Assembly: GCA_021555075.1 (NCBI GenBank)
Contig: JAKGBX010000002.1
Span: 367,001-431,000 of the forward strand
DNA: 64,000 nt
From: Rhodobacteraceae bacterium LMO-JJ12
GTDB lineage: Bacteria > Pseudomonadota > Alphaproteobacteria > Rhodobacterales > Rhodobacteraceae
Direction of reading: 5' to 3'
Below the pieces are notes generated by a model that did no database searches, was not told where the DNA came from, and saw only the letters and a program-made list of their open reading frames with translations. The position numbers and the translations under genes were made by a program. Positions 26,637-34,061 of the stretch are shown piece after piece. The number at the start of each line of letters is the position of its first letter. Positions within the stretch are counted from its first letter, which is position 1.

Positions 26637-27179
26637 TTAGTTCGCCAGGTGGTCAGAGGTGAACACCATGTCGTCGCCCGCAGCCTTGTGACAGGCGATG
26701 CATCCCTCATCCATGCCTTTGGCCACCTTTCCGGCCATGGCCATGCCATTGGGCGTCTGGTCCAGTGATCCATCGGGCAGGTATTTGACCCAGAACCAGT
26801 CTCCGTCTTCGGGATCATATCCCGCCTCGCGACGAAACATGATGGTATAGGCGGCCAGATGGGTATCGGGGTCGCGCAAAACCTCGTCCTCGCTCACGCC
26901 GACGGGGCCGAAGTTGCGTTTCACGATCAGGTCGCCCTCATGCCCGTTGATCGTGGCGGTGGTATAGAACGTCTCCAGCATCATGCCATGCGGGTCGGTT
27001 CCCTCATAGGGTGAGGTTCGGATCATGCCCGGCCCGACCAGCCTACTCTCTTGCATATATGCCCAGATATCTCCGGCATAGTCCGCGTCTGCGGCAGAGC
27101 CGAAGGGCATGTCCTGAGCCATGGTTGCAGTGCCACCCAGCAACAGCGTCAGCGCAGCGGAAATCAGTGAACGTTTCAT
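26637..27179 (-). CDS. Cytochrome P460-family c-type haem protein
   Basis: The mature protein is periplasmic, with a 21-residue signal (start MKRSLISAALTLLLGG at 27179, GGAGG upstream; the longer frame is not needed). One CxxCH motif (GCIACHKAA, about residue 160) sits at the C-terminus, as in cytochrome P460 and cytochrome c'-beta, whose haem has an unusual lysine cross-link and which react with hydroxylamine or NO. Candidate cross-link lysines occur in the mature chain but cannot be assigned. At 180 aa it has typical length. It heads a unit with the YeeE/YedE gene and has a promoter-like GTAAC-N17-GTC upstream. Confidence 0.85.
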   Translation of the reverse strand: MKRSLISAALTLLLGGTATMAQDMPFGSAADADYAGDIWAYMQESRLVGPGMIRTSPYEGTDPHGMMLETFYTTATINGHEGDLIVKRNFGPVGVSEDEVLRDPDTHLAAYTIMFRREAGYDPEDGDWFWVKYLPDGSLDQTPNGMAMAGKVAKGMDEGCIACHKAAGDDMVFTSDHLAN

Positions 27180-27208
27180 TGGTATCCTCCCGTTTATTGT
27201 CTTCTGGT

Positions 27209-27233
27209 GACTTGCGAGGGCGCCGAATGTTAC
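27209..27233 (-). promoter_or_regulatory. Candidate ECF-type promoter of the P460-YeeE unit
   Basis: The minus strand reads GTAAC-N17-GTC, ending 30 bases before the P460 start. The same GTAAC-N17-GTC pattern lies in front of the anti-sigma gene at 29817-29841. GTAAC is a -35 type known for some alphaproteobacterial ECF sigma factors, so both may be targets of the sigma factor at 29889-30488. Confidence 0.4.
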
Positions 27234-27374
27234 GCAGCCACGCCTCACTCTTTCGTGAGGGTCGGGCCGCATCGAAGAACCTCGTCAACCGCGTTCACAT
27301 TGCCGGGATACCGGGGGCTTTTTCTTTACTTCCCATCCACGGGCAAGACACTGGTTGCGGAAAGGGAGGTGACC

Positions 27375-27584
27375 ATGAAGCGCTCTGTCCTGTGCCCGGT
27401 TCCTGCCGAACTTCCGCAATTTCCGCCGGTCGTGTCTGAATTTTGCACAGGCAACGCCGCAAGTGGAGAAGGGCGTTACACAGACGGCGAACCTGTCGAC
27501 GGCATAGTCATGGATCGTAAGAGGCCGGGCAGCTCAAGGGCTGCCGCCGCTTGTTGCCGTTTTCTTAGGGGGTCGCATGGATGA
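27375..27584 (+). CDS. Small hypothetical protein, doubtful
   Basis: A 69-codon frame starts at ATG 27375 after GGGAGGTGACC, a fair ribosome site, and overlaps the start of the next gene by 8 bases. The product (MKRSVLCPVPAELPQFPPVV...) resembles no family I know and ends in a basic, cysteine-containing tail. It may be a real leader gene or chance. Confidence 0.25.
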   Translation: MKRSVLCPVPAELPQFPPVVSEFCTGNAASGEGRYTDGEPVDGIVMDRKRPGSSRAAAACCRFLRGSHG

Positions 27585-28251
27585 GCTTCCCGAAGTGCCA
27601 CAAGGCACCACAGGCGCCCGCGTATTCCGGGTCGTGCTGCGCCTGACCCTATTGCTGATAATGGTCTATTGCGTCCATCTGTTGGTCGCTTGGTTTTCAG
27701 CGCGCACTGCGGACATCCATCCCGGCGCGCAGGTCGGTATGTTGGTGGCGCTGCTCATGGTCTATGCGCTGCTGATTGCCGTCCCGTTCGTACCGGGGAT
27801 TGAAATCGGCTTGATGCTGCTCGCAGTTGAGGGGGCATGGATCGCTCCGTGGCTCTATTTTGCCACGACAGCGGGTTTGTTGTTCGCCTACGGGGCGGGC
27901 GAGTGGGTGCCATATGCGCGCCTGCACCGGATTTTGGCCGATTTGCACATGCGCCGGGTCTGCACGTTGCTCGAGCGCATTCATCCGCTCAGCCGCGAGG
28001 AGCGGGTCACTCTGCTGCGCGACAATGCGCCCAAATGGCTGCGCCCGTTCATTTCCCGCTATCGCTACTTGTTCCTGGCCGGGGTCATCAATCTGCCAGG
28101 CAACGCGGTGATCGGCGGCGGGGGCGGCATCCTGTTCGTTACCGGCCTCAGCCGACTCTTCAAGCCAGCCGCCGTGGCCCTGACGGTTGCGTTGGCTGTG
28201 ATGCCGGTGCCGCTGGCAGTCTGGATATTCGGTATCGACATAATCCCATAG
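27577..28251 (+). CDS. Uncharacterised polytopic membrane protein (possibly VTT/DedA-like)
   Basis: The 224-aa protein has five to six hydrophobic helices. Two glycine/proline motifs stand out: VPFVPGIEIGLMLL (about 65-78) and LAGVINLPGNAVIGGGGGILF (first at about 166), spaced like the re-entrant P/G loops of the SNARE-associated (VTT/DedA) family, but I cannot confirm membership. The cytoplasmic loop between them is basic. GGGGG precedes the start. Transport or membrane-lipid function is only a guess. Confidence 0.6.
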   Translation: MDELPEVPQGTTGARVFRVVLRLTLLLIMVYCVHLLVAWFSARTADIHPGAQVGMLVALLMVYALLIAVPFVPGIEIGLMLLAVEGAWIAPWLYFATTAGLLFAYGAGEWVPYARLHRILADLHMRRVCTLLERIHPLSREERVTLLRDNAPKWLRPFISRYRYLFLAGVINLPGNAVIGGGGGILFVTGLSRLFKPAAVALTVALAVMPVPLAVWIFGIDIIP

Positions 28252-28286
28252 CGGATTGCCAGAGCGACAATCTCTTTGCCCTCAGG

Positions 28287-28939
28287 TTACCCCTGATGCT
28301 GCGGCCCTATTCCCTGAAATATCTGGCGCAGATCCAGGGTGCTGCGTATGCCGATATCGGCATGGATCCGCTCCAGCTGATAGCGGGCCTCGTCCAGCCT
28401 GCCTCTTCGATCTGCCGCCCCACGAAATCGATGGCCCGCAACTCCTTGAGAAGGCTGGAGTTGAAGCTGATCTCGTTAACGCGGTTCTGAATTTCCTGCG
28501 CGGTTCGCGGCACGCCCTTGCGTTTGCTGGGATTGATCTGCACCACCACGATGTCGCCGGTGTCGGATCCGGCATGGAACGGAAACAGCGCCGGGTTGCC
28601 GATGTAACCACCGTCCCAATATGGCACACCGTCAATGATCACCGACTTGAAGATGTTGGGCAGGCAGGCCGGGGCCATCACCATATCCGCCGGCAGTAGG
28701 TGACTGTCGAATACCTTGACCTTTCCGGTTTCCGCATTGGTGACAGAAATGTAGAGTAGGATGCCGTGGCAGCTTTGCACGCAGGTGAAATCAACGCAGG
28801 ATTCCAAGTTGTCTTTCAGCAGGTAATCCAGCACGTCTCAGGTAAAGGCGCCGTGGGCACCGCCCCCTTGTAGGGCCAAGTTGATCCGCTTGGGTTTCGC
28901 AGCGGGTGTTTTGCGCGGATGGTTCACAATCTTTGCCAT
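28287..28939 (-). pseudogene. Patatin-like phospholipase, broken three ways
   Basis: The N-terminus is normal: MAKIVNHPRKTP then NLALQGGGAHGAFT, the patatin oxyanion-hole motif. The next codon, normally tryptophan, is TGA. Soon after VLDYLLKDNLE the frame jumps to a later part of the family (NAETGKVKVFD ... LPNIFKSVIIDGVPYWDGGY), so the segment with the catalytic GxSxG is absent. Near the end a frameshift separates FVGRQIEEAG from the normal ending RLDEARYQLERIHADIG ... DLRQIFQGI, which terminates at 28287. The catalytic Asp in DGGY remains but the enzyme cannot work. Confidence 0.8.
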
Positions 28940-29010
28940 CACTGCACTGCCTCGCCATCGGCCAAAGTGGCGCCGTTCGCGCCGGGGAAACGGTGCTTCT
29001 TGCTATACAT
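28939..29010 (-). CDS. Very short ORF coupled to the patatin remnant
   Basis: A 23-codon frame (MYSKKHRFPGANGATLADGEAVQ, one residue over 20 not repeated elsewhere) has an AGGAG ribosome site and its TGA overlaps the ATG of the patatin remnant. It could be a truncated upstream gene or a leader peptide. No family is recognised. Confidence 0.25.
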   Translation of the reverse strand: MYSKKHRFPGANGATLADGEAVQ

Positions 29011-29066
29011 AGCATGTCTCCTGTTGAGGGTTCGGGCGGCAGGCGTGCCTGCCGCACCGCTACAGT

Positions 29067-29504
29067 TCAGGAATACGCCGGCTTGGGTGCGACGAGCATG
29101 CGAAACACGATTCCCAGCACGGCCCCGTAAATGACGTGCAGCACCAGCGTCATCATTGGTCCCATGATCCCGAAGGCCATTCCGAAGAGTCCGGCTCCTG
29201 CCATCGGCATGACCATGATCATCATGCCAAACCAGGCGGCAATGCCGAATACGATGCCCTTGATCAGCGCCGAACCACCCGGGATCAGACCGTAAAGCAG
29301 CACAAACCCGCCGCCCCAGGCCACCGTGCCAATGATGAAGTGGCCCAGCCACCCCATTGCGGCGGGTGCACCCATCATGGTGCTGAGCATGGCGATAACA
29401 TCGAGTTCCGGCATGACGCCCATCATGCCCTTGGCAAGCATCATGACCGACAAAACGACGGTCGCTACGAAACCGGCGACGAGGCCGGCTGTGATCTTGT
29501 TCAT
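29067..29504 (-). CDS. DUF6789-like small membrane protein
   Basis: The 145-aa protein has four hydrophobic helices that are rich in methionine and glycine (MMLAKGMMGVMPELD, AMGWLGHFIIGTVAWGGGFVLLYG, FGMMIMVMPMAGAG, VLHVIYGAVLGIVFRML). This matches the DUF6789 pattern as I remember it; function is unknown. It lies 24 bases downstream of the anti-sigma gene and is probably part of the sigma factor regulon. The histidine in GHFIIG and in VLHVIYG may bind metal or haem. Confidence 0.65.
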   Translation of the reverse strand: MNKITAGLVAGFVATVVLSVMMLAKGMMGVMPELDVIAMLSTMMGAPAAMGWLGHFIIGTVAWGGGFVLLYGLIPGGSALIKGIVFGIAAWFGMMIMVMPMAGAGLFGMAFGIMGPMMTLVLHVIYGAVLGIVFRMLVAPKPAYS

Positions 29505-29528
29505 GGTATGGTTCCTTTCGCGGGGGCC

Positions 29529-29780
29529 TCAGCCGCCCTTTTGCTTCCCTTCGTGAAGCTGGGAAAGGATAGCGCTGATGTGGTCGTCATCGGCCTCATC
29601 ATGCGTAGCGGCTACAGGCAGGCTTTCAGTCAGATTGCGGGTCGTCCGCATCTGGCCGATGAACCGGCCGCACCCTTTGCACATCGCAAGATGTAGTTGC
29701 ATCTGAAGGGCTTCCCATGTGCTCAGCTCTCCGTCGATCAGGGCGCTGGCGCGGGCTGCTACTTCCTGGCAATTCAACAT
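29529..29780 (-). CDS. Zinc-finger anti-sigma factor
   Basis: The 83-aa soluble protein has the ZAS/zf-HC2 signature: LNCQEV near the N-terminus and HLAMCKGC (H-x3-C-x2-C) at about residues 30-37, giving a likely zinc site that holds a partner sigma factor. It has no membrane helix, so sensing is cytoplasmic. It lies 108 bases downstream of the ECF sigma gene on the same strand, with its own promoter-like GTAAC-N17-GTC between them, and is followed by the DUF6789-like gene. Confidence 0.8.
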   Translation of the reverse strand: MLNCQEVAARASALIDGELSTWEALQMQLHLAMCKGCGRFIGQMRTTRNLTESLPVAATHDEADDDHISAILSQLHEGKQKGG

Positions 29781-29816
29781 TTGGCGGTGTCCTTTTCACG
29801 TGCCTCACATGAACAG

Positions 29817-29841
29817 GACAAACGAAACCCCGCCGCGTTAC
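29817..29841 (-). promoter_or_regulatory. Candidate ECF-type promoter of the anti-sigma/DUF6789 unit
   Basis: GTAAC-N17-GTC on the minus strand, 37 bases before the anti-sigma start, same pattern as in front of the P460 gene. It implies autoregulation by the adjacent sigma factor. Confidence 0.4.
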
Positions 29842-29888
29842 ACGTGTCTGAAAAATAGTTCAGTCCCGGCGACATGCAAGACCTCATG

Positions 29889-30488
29889 TCACATCAGGCC
29901 ATCGAGAGCAGCGCGAACGCCCAGACGTGCCCGGTGCAACAGAACCCGCATGTTACCTTCGCTGATACCAAGGATGGTGCAGACTTCTTCGGCCTCCATC
30001 CCCTGTTGTGCGCGTAAAATGATCACGGAGCGCTGGCCAGGCGGCAGAGTTTCGATCGCAGCATTCACATGGTCCATCACGTTGCGTCCGGCCAGAATGC
30101 GCTCGGGGGTCAGGGTTTCCCAAAGTTCGGGCATATCTTTCCAGCGCCCCCGGCCATCAAAGGCCGCCGTCAGATTGTCGTCCTCGCCCGCACCATCAAA
30201 CGAGACGATGCGCCCGTCGCGCTTAGCCCGGCTGCGGGCCTTGTTCATGAGGATCGAGAAGATCCAGCTTGCCAGTGAAGAGCGCCCCTCAAAACCTGAG
30301 ATGCTTTTCAGAACCGCGATCCAGGTTTCCTGGGCTACCTCTTCAGCCGTCGCGCGGCTACGAACGATACCTGTCGCGACGCGGATCAGGGTTGTATTAT
30401 GTTTGCGGTAAACCTGCTCGAATGCAGCCCTGTCACCGGTGGCAAGCAGTTCAACCAGCGCCGCTTCCCTCTTCCGTGCAGTCGGCAT
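29889..30488 (-). CDS. ECF RNA polymerase sigma factor
   Basis: The 199-aa protein has the two ECF regions: sigma-2 (about 22-90, FEQVYRKHNTTLIRVATGIV and AEEVAQETWIAVLKSISGFEGRSSLASWIFSILMN regions) and sigma-4 (about 135-190, LPPGQRSVIILRAQQGMEAEEVC and GISEGNMRVLLHRAR helix-turn-helix regions). It is paired with a soluble zinc-binding anti-sigma factor. The candidate target motif GTAAC-N17-GTC occurs before the anti-sigma gene and before the P460-YeeE unit, suggesting a response to reactive nitrogen or sulfur stress. Confidence 0.9.
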   Translation of the reverse strand: MPTARKREAALVELLATGDRAAFEQVYRKHNTTLIRVATGIVRSRATAEEVAQETWIAVLKSISGFEGRSSLASWIFSILMNKARSRAKRDGRIVSFDGAGEDDNLTAAFDGRGRWKDMPELWETLTPERILAGRNVMDHVNAAIETLPPGQRSVIILRAQQGMEAEEVCTILGISEGNMRVLLHRARLGVRAALDGLM

Positions 30489-31247
30489 CGCAATCTCCCC
30501 AAAGTTTTATTTCACTAAGCAGAACAAACGCTCAGAAAGTCCAGCGACGAGTGGGCACGCTCAAAGTATCGTGAAATCCTGTGTCTTGAATTTGGTAGAT
30601 CCGCCAAGCAGGTGTGAAGCGTCGGTCGCTGCCTGACAGGGGCATTGGCAGGGCGCTGAACCATCCGCAGCGATCGGCACGAAAATCTTATTGCCCAGTT
30701 CATGGGTGAATGGCGGCGAAAACCCCGATGGGCTGCCGTAAATCTGCACCCTGCCGTCTTTATCGGCAACCTACCACCTCGTGACGCAGACAACTACGGC
30801 TCTTGCGATCATCAGGTGAGAGGCGAGCAAATGAAGCGAAGTCTGGCAGCCGCCACTTGTACCGCTGACAAATGCCACATGAACGGCCCCCACGTTGCGA
30901 AACTTGCCTGACCGGTTTGTCGCTGCGTTGCAGCTGTCCGAACCAGCCATTCATGATAGTCGCAGCATTCTGGTTGGGTTTAGGCAGGGAATATCGCCAA
31001 GCGCAGGTTGCAGCGCTCCAGATTGAAGAGTGGGTTGAACGCGATTAGCGGATGATATCAGCTACAACCAAAGTGGCCGCTATAAGTCGAAGCTTCGTGC
31101 TCGCCGTGTAGCCGAGCTTGTGAGATTCAAGACTGTGCTGAGGCTCCTCTTGTGTGATCACGGGAGTTTGAGGCCCTTGTTGTGTGATCCCGGTATTAGT
31201 GGGGCCCCAGGTAGTGTTAATGTGGGCACTGAAAAAAGGAGCATTCA
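30489..31247. other. Gene-free stretch upstream of the DUF302 gene
   Basis: No frame in these 759 bases has family resemblance; the 30702-30911 plus frame looks like chance. It contains the divergent control regions of the sigma factor (left end) and the DUF302 gene (right end). Near the right end a 14-base direct repeat occurs (see separate entry). Confidence 0.5.
31150..31193 (+). repeat. Two 14-base direct repeats upstream of the DUF302 gene
   Basis: TTGTGTGATCACGG (31150-31163) and TTGTGTGATCCCGG (31180-31193) differ at one base and are offset by 30 bp, about three helical turns, 55 to 98 bases upstream of the DUF302 start. This spacing suits a pair of regulator sites on one face of the DNA. 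Confidence 0.5.
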
Positions 31248-31694
31248 ATGAAACATTACATCGCCGCAACCATCATCGCACTTTCGACAACGGCAGCATG
31301 GGCAGAAGATATGACCAAAGCTTCCCCATTGTCGGTCAATGATACCATCGACAGCCTTGAAGCTGCTGTAACAGGGGCGGGCGCAACGGTTTTTGCGCGC
31401 GTTGATCACGCAAAGGGTGCAGAAAGCGTGGGTAAATCAATCCCGGATGCGACGTTGCTGATCTTTGGAAACCCTGCATTGGGCACATTGGCGATGGAAG
31501 CGGATCTACGTGCCGGTTTGGTATTGCCGCTGCGTGTGCTGGCTTATCAGGACGCCGACGGCAACACCCAGCTTGTGTGGTCTCCTGCCGAAGATTTATT
31601 TGATGGCCTGAATATCCCGGCAGACTCAGAGATCATAACCAAAGTGAATGGCGCGCTGAAGGCGCTGACGGACAAAGCTACGTCAGCAAAGTGA
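31248..31694 (+). CDS. DUF302 domain protein, exported
   Basis: The 148-aa protein has a 19-residue signal peptide (MKHYIAATIIALSTTAAWA) and a single DUF302 domain: the SVNDTIDSLEAAVTGAGATVFARVDHAKGA segment, LLIFGNP and LPLRVLAYQDADG are diagnostic. The function of DUF302 is unknown; the fold is seen in periplasmic proteins of redox and sulfur metabolism. A perfect AAGGAG lies 6 bases before the start. It is monocistronic. Confidence 0.88.
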   Translation: MKHYIAATIIALSTTAAWAEDMTKASPLSVNDTIDSLEAAVTGAGATVFARVDHAKGAESVGKSIPDATLLIFGNPALGTLAMEADLRAGLVLPLRVLAYQDADGNTQLVWSPAEDLFDGLNIPADSEIITKVNGALKALTDKATSAK

Positions 31695-31934
31695 CTTGGC
31701 GCTGTCTGTGGGTTCGGTGAAATCCGGAAATAATTCTCACGAAATATGAGGCGGCTTCGGGGCGCGCGCGTGTGCCACGGCGTGCCCGGAGGCGCTTTGC
31801 GATGCGGTAATGCGGATTATGGACTAATCGTTTCAGCTTGGCAGAAACCGTCGAGCAATATCGTGAGCGATCCGTTCTGGCCGACGGGTGAGTTACAGGC
31901 CTAAGGGTTAGTACCTCGATCCAATAGGAAATCT

Positions 31935-32180
31935 GGCCGAAGAACATGAGTCTATCTGTTTGATCGCAATTGTCGTTCGCAGAGAAAAATCCCAAAAATG
32001 GTATGCCAAGACTTCGGTGTTGTAAGAAACCAGCATAGATCTCGGTGGTGTCAGGCCCCCGCAACCAGTTTTAGCGCACTTTTGGTGACAAATGACTCTG
32101 CCCGAGGCTGAGCCTGTCCCACATGGGCTGTGATATTACCGACAAATTCGATCTGAACACCAATGTCAAACCAGGTTGGT
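31935..32180 (-). repeat. Copy A of a diverged recombinase-3'-end-like repeat
   Basis: On the minus strand the coding part ends at 32051 with (W)FDIGVQIEFVGNITAHVG ... ALKLVAGA, and the similarity continues past the stop to the GGCCGAAGAACATGAG block at about 31935. The same arrangement, protein ending and non-coding tail, occurs at 44613-44895 (copy B). The ending resembles the C-termini of large serine recombinases, which often close with VVAGA. No catalytic part is nearby, so this is a relic. The adjacent gene-free DNA (31695-31934) holds nothing else I can identify. Confidence 0.55.
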
Positions 32181-32272
32181 GTGGAACCGTTTTTCGTATC
32201 AGATCCGCGAAGCCGTCGTCGAGTTCGCGCTCGACCATTAGGGCCTGAGACCGCACACAATAGATATTGGTA

Positions 32273-32302
32273 TTTGTATTACCTATTAGGCTCCTGTATA
32301 AT
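32273..32302 (+). promoter_or_regulatory. Sigma70-like promoter overlapped by an operator-like motif
   Basis: TTGTAT (32274-32279), 17 bases, TATAAT (32297-32302), 33 bases before the Rrf2-like start. The -35 overlaps a 16-base motif (32273-32288) that on the minus strand reads TAATAGGTAATACAAA and recurs with one mismatch at 35348-35363. A longer inverted repeat ATTGGTATT/AATACCAAT (32266-32274, 32314-32322) brackets the promoter. Regulation by an Rrf2-type repressor is plausible. Confidence 0.55.
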
Positions 32303-32335
32303 CGGCATTATGAATACCAATTGGTGGAGGCACAC

Positions 32336-32533
32336 ATGCGTCTTGCGGCTTATGCCGACTACGGGTTGCGGATAGTGATGCGACTGACTGACCAACAGGC
32401 AGGCATCGACGATGCCGTGCCGACTGTGCAGATCGCCAGCGAATTTACAACCGCCGAATGCTTCGGTACCGATGACGGACACTGCCTGTTGAAGCTGCGT
32501 TGCGATCTGGAACCGCAAATCGCTGCTGACTGA
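32336..32533 (+). pseudogene. Rrf2-family regulator remnant
   Basis: The first about 20 codons (MRLAAYADYGLRIVMRL) are the classical Rrf2/NsrR opening and TVQIASEF fits the recognition-helix region. The expected continuation (SxxHLxKVVxxL, then the Fe-S cysteines) is replaced by CFGTDDGHCLLKLRCDLEPQIAAD and a stop after 65 codons. The wing and the Fe-S cluster loop are absent, so it cannot be a normal Rrf2 repressor. GGAGG precedes the start. It may still be transcribed from the promoter at 32273-32302 and lead into the DUF6522 gene. Confidence 0.65.
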
Positions 32534-32569
32534 ATTTCAGATGACGAGCTTGGGTCGAAGGAGAGGTCG

Positions 32570-32839
32570 ATGTTGAGAATTGCACTTCCGGCTGACAGGA
32601 CGGTGATTGATATGGCAGCCGTTGCCAATGCTTTTGGCATTAGCGTCAAAGATCTGCAGGATGGAATACATATCGGCACCATCAGCCGATGGTTCGAAGT
32701 GGGTGAAGGCAGTGAGGATAACAAGCCTCAGCGGATTTTGGCCTCAGAAGAACTCGGAATTCGAGTCGATGTGGATGAATACGGCAACGTGCGATCCGCC
32801 CGCAAAATTGACAATAACTTGGGAAAAAATCATGCCTGA
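32570..32839 (+). CDS. DUF6522 family protein
   Basis: The 89-aa protein has the DUF6522 pattern: an N-terminal strand, MAAVANAFGISVKDLQDGIHIGTISRWFEVGEG region, then a closing strand pair (GIRVDVDEYGNVRSAR). Family members occur near denitrification and NO-related genes; the role is unknown. The start follows AAGGAGAGGTCG. It overlaps the Mrp-DUF971 gene by 8 bases. A second DUF6522-like segment is found inside the NfuA-type protein two genes downstream. Confidence 0.75.
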   Translation: MLRIALPADRTVIDMAAVANAFGISVKDLQDGIHIGTISRWFEVGEGSEDNKPQRILASEELGIRVDVDEYGNVRSARKIDNNLGKNHA

Positions 32840-34061
32840 TCAACTAGACTCGACCAATACCGATGCAACCGCACCGCGCCGCGAATCCGTATCGGACGGG
32901 TCGCGCTCCGGGCCCCATGGGAATCTGGGACGTATGATAGCGATCGCAAGCGGCAAGGGCGGGGTGGGCAAGTCCACAGTTACTGCCAACCTTGCGGTGA
33001 TGCTGGCTCAACGCGGCCTGCGCATCGGGCTGGTGGATGCCGATCTCTACGGCCCCTCGATTCCTGGCATGCTTGGCATCCTTGCCGACAAGCCTCCGGC
33101 GATGACGCCCGAAAAAAAGGTAATTCCCGCCGAGGCGCACGGGGTCAAGGTGATCTCGATGGGAATGCTCACCGGCGATGATGAACCGGCAATCCTGCGG
33201 GGCCCGATGGTGACAAAATATCTGCGGATGTTCATCACGCAGGTGGAATGGGGCGAGTTGGATATCCTGCTGCTCGATCTGCCGCCGGGCACAGGCGATA
33301 CGCAACTGACGCTGGCGCAGGCGTTTCCTTTGACTGGTGCCGTCGTTGTTTCCACGCCCCAAGATGTCAGCCTCAAGATCGCGCGGCGCGGATTGCGGAT
33401 GCTGGAAAAAGTAAACGTGCCAATCCTCGGGATTATCGAAAACATGAGCGGCTTTACCTGCCCTTCCTGCGGCGAGGTCACGCATATTTTCCATAAAGGC
33501 GGGGGCGAGCTTATCGCAGACAGTCTCGCTGTACCCTATCTTGGCGCCATTCCTCTTGATCCGGCGATTGTCGATGGTGGTGACAGCGGCGTGCCGTTGG
33601 TGGCGACCGCGACAGACAGCCCGGCGGCTCGGGCTTACGCCGCTATTGCCGATGTGCTGATCGGAGGTACGGGACAAGACGCCGGTTTGCAGGTGCCGTT
33701 CGACTGGAACATCGCGACGGGAGCCGGTCATCCTGCACCAGCACCGGAAGGCACCGCGACGGACCGGCCGCTGGCATTGGATTATGACGCTACGGGCCTG
33801 ACGATAAGATGGTCCGATACGGTCCAGAAGATCGACCCGCGTGACCTGCGATTGTCCTGCCGTTGCGCGGTTTGCCGCGATGAAGTGAGCGGCAGGCCGC
33901 TTCTGAACCCGGACACACTTCCACTGGATGTGGCCCCGACCAGGATCTGGAGCGTCGGCAACTATGCGCTCGGTGTGGCCTTTAGCGATGGGCATAATTC
34001 GGGGATTTATAGCTATCCCGCGCTGCGCGAGATCGAAAGCGCCGAGGTCGAGGATGTCTGA
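32832..34061 (+). CDS. Mrp/ApbC-type Fe-S carrier ATPase with C-terminal DUF971 domain
   Basis: The 409-aa protein contains a Mrp/NBP35 P-loop NTPase (about 35-280) with the deviant Walker A IASGKGGVGKST, Walker B LLLDLPPGTGDT and the CPSCG pair at about 216-219 that holds a transferable [4Fe-4S] cluster. After a short linker comes a DUF971 domain (about 315-400), with cysteines in LSCRCAVCRDE. Mrp-DUF971 fusions are known. It overlaps the DUF6522 gene (8 bases) and the NfuA-like gene (8 bases), so all three are coupled. Role: delivering Fe-S clusters, perhaps to an enzyme of respiratory or nitrogen oxide metabolism. Confidence 0.88.
   Translation: MPDQLDSTNTDATAPRRESVSDGSRSGPHGNLGRMIAIASGKGGVGKSTVTANLAVMLAQRGLRIGLVDADLYGPSIPGMLGILADKPPAMTPEKKVIPAEAHGVKVISMGMLTGDDEPAILRGPMVTKYLRMFITQVEWGELDILLLDLPPGTGDTQLTLAQAFPLTGAVVVSTPQDVSLKIARRGLRMLEKVNVPILGIIENMSGFTCPSCGEVTHIFHKGGGELIADSLAVPYLGAIPLDPAIVDGGDSGVPLVATATDSPAARAYAAIADVLIGGTGQDAGLQVPFDWNIATGAGHPAPAPEGTATDRPLALDYDATGLTIRWSDTVQKIDPRDLRLSCRCAVCRDEVSGRPLLNPDTLPLDVAPTRIWSVGNYALGVAFSDGHNSGIYSYPALREIESAEVEDV

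Noticed and set aside
27457-27479. Third GTAAC element on the minus strand
   Set aside because: At 17 bases downstream it reads GCG, not GTC, and no gene start follows at a suitable distance.
30702-30911. 69-codon frame upstream of the DUF302 gene
   Set aside because: No ribosome site and no resemblance to any family.
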